This document shows positions 7,440 to 10,911 of a DNA stretch of 10,911 nt, piece after piece. Location: NCBI GenBank assembly GCA_030043395.1, contig JASHXW010000279.1, positions 1 to 10,911 of the forward strand, in the 5' to 3' direction. Under the pieces are notes generated by a model. That model saw only the letters and a program-made list of their open reading frames with translations, had not been told where the DNA came from and made no database searches. The position numbers were made by a program, and so were the translations under genes. How positions within the stretch are numbered: position 1 is the first letter of the stretch; the number at the start of each line of letters is the position of its first letter. This DNA comes from Streptosporangiaceae bacterium. GTDB lineage: Bacteria > Actinomycetota > Actinomycetes > Streptosporangiales > Streptosporangiaceae.

Positions 7440-8165
7440 GTGTCCGCATCCCATGAGCCCGCCGGGCCGGTGAGCAGCCCGGCCGGAGCTGTCGGCTCAG
7501 CCGGCCGCCTGACCCCCGATGGCAGGCGGATCTACCGGCTCGTCGCGCCCCAGGTCATCTGGTGGAGCTGGATCGGCGTGCTCGTGCTGAGCCTTGGTGA
7601 CCTGTTCATCCAGGGGGGCGCATCGATCTCCCTGGAGTTCGTCTTCGGCCTGCTCACCGTGACCGGCCTCGTCTACGCCTGCACTCTGTGGTCCAGGGTG
7701 GTCGCCAGCGATGAATGCCTGAGCGTGCTGAACCCGTTCCGCGCCTTCGACGTCCCCTGGGGGGCTGTCAAGGGCATCTACCTCGCTGACTCGGTCGAGG
7801 TGGTGTGCGTGCGGGCCGGGCCGAAGAAGGACAAGACCATCTACAGCTGGGCGCTGTCCTCCCCGCGACGGGCCAGGGCCAGGAACAAGCTCCGCGGCTT
7901 TCAGATGGACCTGGGCAGGCGATCGCGTCCGTCCGGCTATGCCCAGCTACCCGGCCAGGCCAAGGAAGTCGCCAAGATGCTGCCCGCCGAGACGATGGCC
8001 AGGGAGCTAGCCACCCTGTCCGAAGAGGCCAGGGCCGCTGCCAGGAAGAGCAATGGCGACGGCTCGGCGGCGGGGACCGTGATGTCCGCCAGGTGGGCGT
8101 GGCAGCCGATCGCTGCCGTGCTCGTGCCCGGGATCGGCCTGGCGGTTACGGCCCTGGTGAAGTAG
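7440..8165 (+). CDS. Bacterial PH-domain (bPH6-type) membrane protein
   Basis: 241 residues from GTG 7440. After a disordered Pro/Ala/Ser-rich N-terminus come two membrane helices (about 38-56 and 64-84), then a domain of about 87-141 containing L-N-P-F-R...V-P-W-G-A-V-K-G-I and ending K-T-I-Y-S-W-A-L-S-S, typical of the actinobacterial PH domain once called low-molecular-weight antigen 6. A charged, partly helical region follows, then a last hydrophobic helix (about 220-240) running to the C-terminus. Its role is unknown; bPH proteins are thought to act as membrane-bound scaffolds. A start at GTG 7377 would add 21 residues, but that stretch has only about half G/C at third positions, no ribosome site, and lies before the predicted transcript start. 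Neither GTG has an ideal ribosome site (GGAG 11 bases before 7440). It follows the amidohydrolase and converges on the next gene. Confidence 0.85.
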   Translation: MSASHEPAGPVSSPAGAVGSAGRLTPDGRRIYRLVAPQVIWWSWIGVLVLSLGDLFIQGGASISLEFVFGLLTVTGLVYACTLWSRVVASDECLSVLNPFRAFDVPWGAVKGIYLADSVEVVCVRAGPKKDKTIYSWALSSPRRARARNKLRGFQMDLGRRSRPSGYAQLPGQAKEVAKMLPAETMARELATLSEEARAAARKSNGDGSAAGTVMSARWAWQPIAAVLVPGIGLAVTALVK

Positions 8166-8175
8166 CGGCCAGGCG

Positions 8176-8628
8176 CTAGCTGCCCGCAGACCTGCAGGGC
8201 CTGTTCCGCAGGTCGGTCACATAATCGTCAGGCGCGCCAGCGGTCTCCGCCGCGTCGGCCATGATGCCCAGGTAACGCGCTGCGGGCAGCCCGCCCTCGT
8301 AGTCGTTCAGCACGTACAGCCAGGCGAGCGCGTCACCGTCGAGCGTCGTCACCCTGACCTTGAGCTTGCTGTAGTACCCGAGCGTCGCGCCATCCCAGCT
8401 GTCGAGCATTTCCTCGTCGCCGTCTGACATCTCGTAGAGCACGACGAAGACACGCGATCCGCGCTCTTCGACGACCGTGGCCAGGGCGCCCTCCCAGCCG
8501 AGGTCCTCGCCTCCGAATGTCAGCCGCCAGTCGTTCAGCCAGCCGGTGCCGGCCTGCGGAGAGTGCGGACAGCGCTCGGCCATCTGGGCCGGGTCCATGT
8601 TGCTGCCATATGCCGCGTACAACGCCAC
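8176..8628 (-). CDS. Gamma-glutamylcyclotransferase-fold (AIG2/GGCT-like) protein with Asp at the usual Glu
   Basis: 150 residues, a complete small cytosolic protein. It opens with the hallmark Y7-G-S-N10 loop of the GGCT/AIG2 fold, followed by M-D-P-A-Q-M and W-R-L-T-F-G-G. Further conserved features are the E-G-A-L-A-T-V-V strand, L-A-W-L-Y-V-L, and a C-terminal P-x-x-R-Y-L-G-I stretch. In GGCT enzymes a glutamate in an L-D-x-x-E-G segment is the catalytic acid/base; here the segment reads L-D-S-W-D79-G. Whether this still cleaves gamma-glutamyl dipeptides is open. The start is GTG 8628 with no clear ribosome site; TAGGCT (8637-8642, minus strand) eight bases upstream could be a -10 for a nearly leaderless message, without a clear -35. 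It is divergent from lpdA by 113 bases and converges with the PH-domain gene, leaving ten bases between stops. Confidence 0.85.
   Translation of the reverse strand: MALYAAYGSNMDPAQMAERCPHSPQAGTGWLNDWRLTFGGEDLGWEGALATVVEERGSRVFVVLYEMSDGDEEMLDSWDGATLGYYSKLKVRVTTLDGDALAWLYVLNDYEGGLPAARYLGIMADAAETAGAPDDYVTDLRNRPCRSAGS
8189..8214. terminator. Seven-base inverted repeat at a convergent gene junction
   Basis: GACCTGC (8189-8195) and GCAGGTC (8208-8214) are perfect arms around a 12-base loop. It lies 24 bases past the PH-domain stop, inside the last codons of the cyclotransferase-fold gene. It may end the plus-strand transcript, but there is no T-run and it overlaps conserved coding sequence, so it may be chance. 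Confidence 0.25.
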
Positions 8629-8741
8629 AGCTCATTAGCCTACGAGGCTCAGGAGGCGGGAGTGCACAGGTTGGCCTGGCTTGCCGTTTCCGCGCATGCC
8701 CGGCGGCCAGGCGGCCGCGGGATGCGACAGAATGAGGCAGC

Positions 8742-10148
8742 GTGAGCCAGCCGCGTGCACGAGTTGCGATTGTCGGCGGCGGCCCGGGGGGATACGAGGC
8801 CGCCCTGGTCGCCGCTCAGCTAGGAGCGCAGGTCACGGTCATCGAGGCCAGTGGCCCCGGTGGTTCTTGCGTGCTCGCGGATTGCGTTCCGTCCAAGACG
8901 CTCATCGCCACGTCGAGCCTGATGGCCGAGATGGCGGGAATGCACGACCTGGGCATCAGCGTGCGCGGGGGGAATTCGGCGGCGAAGCCTGACGATCACG
9001 CCCAGGCGGACGCGCTGCGGATCTACACCCGGATCCGTGACCTCGCGCAGGCTCAGTCGGCGGACGTGGCAACCAGGCTCGCGGCCGAGGGCGTGGAGGT
9101 CGTCAGGGGCCACGGCAGGCTCGTCAGCCCGGGGACGGTGCAGGTCGGCGACCGGGAGATCACGGCGGACACGATCCTGATCGCGACTGGCGCGCATCCG
9201 CGTGTCTTGCCCGACGCGCCTCCCGATGGCAAGCGCCTGCTGACCTGCCGCCAGCTCTACGATCTCGCCGAACTGCCACCGGAGCTGATCGTGGTGGGCT
9301 CCGGCGTGACCGGCGCCGAGTTCGCCAGCGCGTACCAGGCGCTCGGGTCGCAGGTGACGCTGATCTCCTCCCGCCAGCACGTGCTTCCCAACGAGGACAC
9401 CGATGCTGCCATGGTGATGGAGGACGTCTTCCGGCGCCGCGGCATGACGGTGCTCGGGCAGTCCAGGGCTGTCTCAGCGCACGAGGTCACCGATGGCGTG
9501 GAGGTCGAGCTGGCCGACGGCCGTACTGTGACCGGTACGCACTGCCTGCTGACCGTCGGCATGGAGCCGTCGAGCACCGGGATCGGGCTGGCCGAATGCG
9601 GCGTCGCAGTCGACGATCGCGGCTTCGTCATCGTCGACAGGGTGTCCCGAACCTCCGTGCCCGGCATCTACGCCGCAGGCGACTGCACCGGGGTGTGGAT
9701 GCTGGCGTCGGTCGCTGCGATGCAGGGCCGGATCGCCATGTGGCACGCGCTCGGGGAGGCGGTGCAGCCGCTGCGCCTCGGCCACGTGGCGGCGACGATC
9801 TTCACCGAGCCCGAGATCGCGACCGTGGGCGTCAGCCAGGCCGACGTCGACAGCGGCGCTGTCGACGCGCGCATGCTCAAGCTGCCGCTCGCCACGAACG
9901 CACGGGCCAAGATGGACGGCTTCAGCGACGGCTTCGTCAAGCTCTTCGCCAGGCAGTACACCGGCATCGTGCTCGGTGGCGTCATCGTCGCGCCGGTAGC
10001 CAGCGAGCTGATTCTCGCTGTGTCGATCGCCGTGGAGCATCAGCTCACCGTCGACCAGCTCGCGCATACCTTCGCTGTCTACCCCTCGCTGACCGGCAGC
10101 GTGACCGAGGCAGCACGCAAGCTCATGCGGCCCGCGGAAGCGCGCTAG
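8742..10148 (+). CDS. lpdA: LpdA-like NAD(P)H-quinone reductase flavoprotein of the pyridine nucleotide-disulfide family
   Basis: 468 residues. FAD-binding G-G-G-P-G-G is at 12-17, the NAD(P)-binding G-S-G-V-T-G-A-E at 186-193, the second FAD motif A-A-G-D-C at 311-315, and a dimerisation domain from about 347. Overall similarity by eye is strongest to M. tuberculosis LpdA (Rv3303c), a quinone reductase rather than a lipoamide dehydrogenase: shared stretches include D-C-V-P-S-K, I-V-V-G-S-G-V-T-G-A-E-F, A-S-V-A-A-M-Q-G-R-I-A-M and V-Y-P-S-L. Unlike that protein, which by memory has Ala where the first cysteine should be, this one has C43-x4-C48, the full redox disulfide spacing. The lipoamide-dehydrogenase H-P-x-x-x-E near the C-terminus is Y447-P-S-L-T-G452, as in LpdA. 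Start GTG 8742 has GAGG at 8734-8737, four bases away, and the FAD motif begins soon after. It probably has its own promoter in the 113-base divergent gap. Confidence 0.93.
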   Translation: MSQPRARVAIVGGGPGGYEAALVAAQLGAQVTVIEASGPGGSCVLADCVPSKTLIATSSLMAEMAGMHDLGISVRGGNSAAKPDDHAQADALRIYTRIRDLAQAQSADVATRLAAEGVEVVRGHGRLVSPGTVQVGDREITADTILIATGAHPRVLPDAPPDGKRLLTCRQLYDLAELPPELIVVGSGVTGAEFASAYQALGSQVTLISSRQHVLPNEDTDAAMVMEDVFRRRGMTVLGQSRAVSAHEVTDGVEVELADGRTVTGTHCLLTVGMEPSSTGIGLAECGVAVDDRGFVIVDRVSRTSVPGIYAAGDCTGVWMLASVAAMQGRIAMWHALGEAVQPLRLGHVAATIFTEPEIATVGVSQADVDSGAVDARMLKLPLATNARAKMDGFSDGFVKLFARQYTGIVLGGVIVAPVASELILAVSIAVEHQLTVDQLAHTFAVYPSLTGSVTEAARKLMRPAEAR

Positions 10149-10152
10149 CCCG

Positions 10153-10181
10153 CTGGCGCCGGAACTAGCCAGGCCCGCCAG
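10153..10181. terminator. Inverted repeat between convergent lpdA and DUF5313-like gene
   Basis: CTGGCG (10153-10158) pairs with CGCCAG (10176-10181) around a 17-base loop; an inner GCCAG (10168-10172) offers an alternative partner. It fills most of the 45-base gap between two convergent genes, a natural place for a shared bidirectional terminator. No T-run on either strand, so the call rests on position and symmetry. Confidence 0.35.
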
Positions 10182-10193
10182 TCGCGGCGCAGG

Positions 10194-10550
10194 TTAATGC
10201 GAGGGATGGCCGAGATCGGGGTCGTCGGGCACTTCGAGGCCGTGCTGGCGCAGGCGCGAGCCCCGGATGTCGTCGGCGTAGGCGGTGACCGTGAAGACGC
10301 TGCCGGCCAGGATCAGCCCGGTCATCATGAACGCCAGCCAGGCCGGCGCAGGCAGCAGGGTCAGCAGCACCGCGGCGAGGATCACGCAGATCGGGACGAT
10401 GACGGCCAGGTGCCTGACCAGCGTCCGTGACCGCCAGCCGGCGTCGGTCAGCTCGTGCCTGACCCAGTCGTTGTACTTGCTGGGCAGCCGGAAGCCGATG
10501 GCGAACAACGCCCAGCGCAGCGGCCCGGGATCACCGGCAAGCCGAGCCAC
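10194..10550 (-). CDS. Small DUF5313-like membrane protein
   Basis: 118 residues. The N-terminal part contains W-A-L-F-A-I-G-F-R-L-P-S-K-Y-N-D-W-V-R-H-E-L-T, which resembles the (R)-Y-x-x-W-V-x-x-D/E-L-T signature I associate with DUF5313. Two membrane helices follow (about 47-66 and 69-90), then a charged cytoplasmic-type tail rich in Asp/Pro/His. The function is unknown. The GTG at 10550 starts three bases after the TGA of the carboxylase alpha chain (10554-10556), with GGCGGA inside that gene's last codons as ribosome site, so it is probably translationally coupled to it and may be co-expressed with the carboxylase. Family assignment is from memory and moderate; existence of the gene is well supported by the coupling and membrane pattern. 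Confidence 0.78.
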   Translation of the reverse strand: MARLAGDPGPLRWALFAIGFRLPSKYNDWVRHELTDAGWRSRTLVRHLAVIVPICVILAAVLLTLLPAPAWLAFMMTGLILAGSVFTVTAYADDIRGSRLRQHGLEVPDDPDLGHPSH

Positions 10551-10553
10551 GGC

Positions 10554-10911
10554 TCAGTCCGCCAGGCGGCAGATGACCTCGCCGGCCGGGACGGTCTGCC
10601 CGACCTGGACGGCCAGGCCTGACACGACGCCGTCCTTGTGCGCGGTCAACGGCTGCTCCATCTTCATCGCCTCGAGCACCACTATGGTCTCTCCGGCGGC
10701 CACTCGCTGGCCTTCCGCGGCGACGATCTTGACGATGGTGCCCTGCATCGGGCTGACCAGCGCGTCGCCATCGGGAGCAACCTGTGCCGTGGCACCGCCC
10801 CGGACTCGACCCGGTTCGCGCTGCGAGCGCCTTCCGGCCGGCTGGCCGGCTCCGGTGGCCTGGCCAGCGCCTGGCGCAAGCCTGGCGCCCAGGCCAGCGG
10901 GCAGCACCACC
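10554..10911 (-). CDS. Acyl-CoA carboxylase alpha chain, biotin-carrier C-terminus only
   Basis: The minus-strand frame runs off the right edge, so the biotin carboxylase part lies outside. What is visible is a flexible Gly/Pro/Ala-rich linker (about 45 residues), then a biotinyl-carrier domain of about 70 residues with S-P-M-Q-G-T-I-V-K and the biotinylation motif E-A-M-K-M-E. The lysine codon is 10662-10664, and 35 residues follow it, the usual distance. This layout (carboxylase plus carrier on one chain, AccA/AccA3/BccA type) is standard in actinobacteria for acetyl- or propionyl-CoA carboxylase; the beta subunit that sets substrate choice is not in view. The apparent GTG at 10908-10910 is an internal valine, not a start. 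The DUF5313-like gene is coupled downstream. Confidence 0.92.
   Translation of the reverse strand, partial: VVLPAGLGARLAPGAGQATGAGQPAGRRSQREPGRVRGGATAQVAPDGDALVSPMQGTIVKIVAAEGQRVAAGETIVVLEAMKMEQPLTAHKDGVVSGLAVQVGQTVPAGEVICRLAD

Noticed and set aside
10908..10910. GTG as a start for a stand-alone 118-residue biotin carrier
   Set aside because: The frame continues past the window edge, no ribosome site can be seen, and the Gly/Pro/Ala linker before the carrier domain is what a fused alpha chain has.

Overview
The window is chromosomal DNA from a high-GC actinobacterium. Evidence: very GC-rich third codon positions, frequent GTG starts, Shine-Dalgarno or leaderless initiation, and families typical of the phylum (LpdA-type quinone reductase, bacterial PH-domain membrane protein, AccA-type biotin carrier, small DUF5313-like membrane protein). 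Arginine codon AGG makes up about a fifth of arginines in the two genes I counted, more than I expect for Streptomyces. Together with the secreted WAVG-repeat protein this hints at a Streptosporangiales- or Trebonia-like lineage, but that placement is only a guess. I see no phage, transposon, CRISPR, rRNA or tRNA.

Layout. 1-1137 (+): 3' part of a DUF885 metal-dependent hydrolase, cut by the window edge. 1158-2390 (-): secreted, C-terminally anchored D,D-carboxypeptidase (peptidase S11) with a K-I-G in place of K-T-G. 2592-3803 (-): secreted protein with exactly seven W-A-V-G repeats, predicted to fold as a seven-bladed beta-propeller. 3927-5507 (+): methylmalonyl-CoA mutase catalytic subunit without a B12 domain, apparently read from a leaderless promoter. 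5508-6043: 536 bases without a convincing gene but rich in inverted repeats, including an attenuator-like set of alternating complementary segments. 6044-7351 (+): M20D amidohydrolase. 7440-8165 (+): PH-domain membrane protein. 8176-8628 (-): gamma-glutamylcyclotransferase-fold protein. 8742-10148 (+): LpdA-like flavoprotein with an unusual active-site combination. 10194-10550 (-): DUF5313-like small membrane protein, four bases after the end of an acyl-CoA carboxylase alpha chain (10554 to beyond 10911, -), of which only the biotin-carrier end is visible.

How the genes fit together. Two genes bear on propionate/methylmalonyl metabolism: the biotin-dependent acyl-CoA carboxylase at the right edge could make methylmalonyl-CoA, and the mutase at 3.9-5.5 kb could convert it to succinyl-CoA. 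They are 5 kb apart on opposite strands and not an operon. The block amidohydrolase / small proteins / lpdA resembles, from memory, the M. tuberculosis lpdA-Rv3304-amiA1 neighbourhood. The carboxypeptidase and the propeller protein are both exported and lie in tandem on the minus strand, but 200 bases separate them.

Most of the window is ordinary housekeeping sequence. The parts most worth a second look are the seven-blade secreted protein, the structured leader-like region at 5657-5960, the restored C-x4-C pair in the LpdA-like enzyme, the K-I-G carboxypeptidase, and the Glu-to-Asp change in the cyclotransferase-fold protein.
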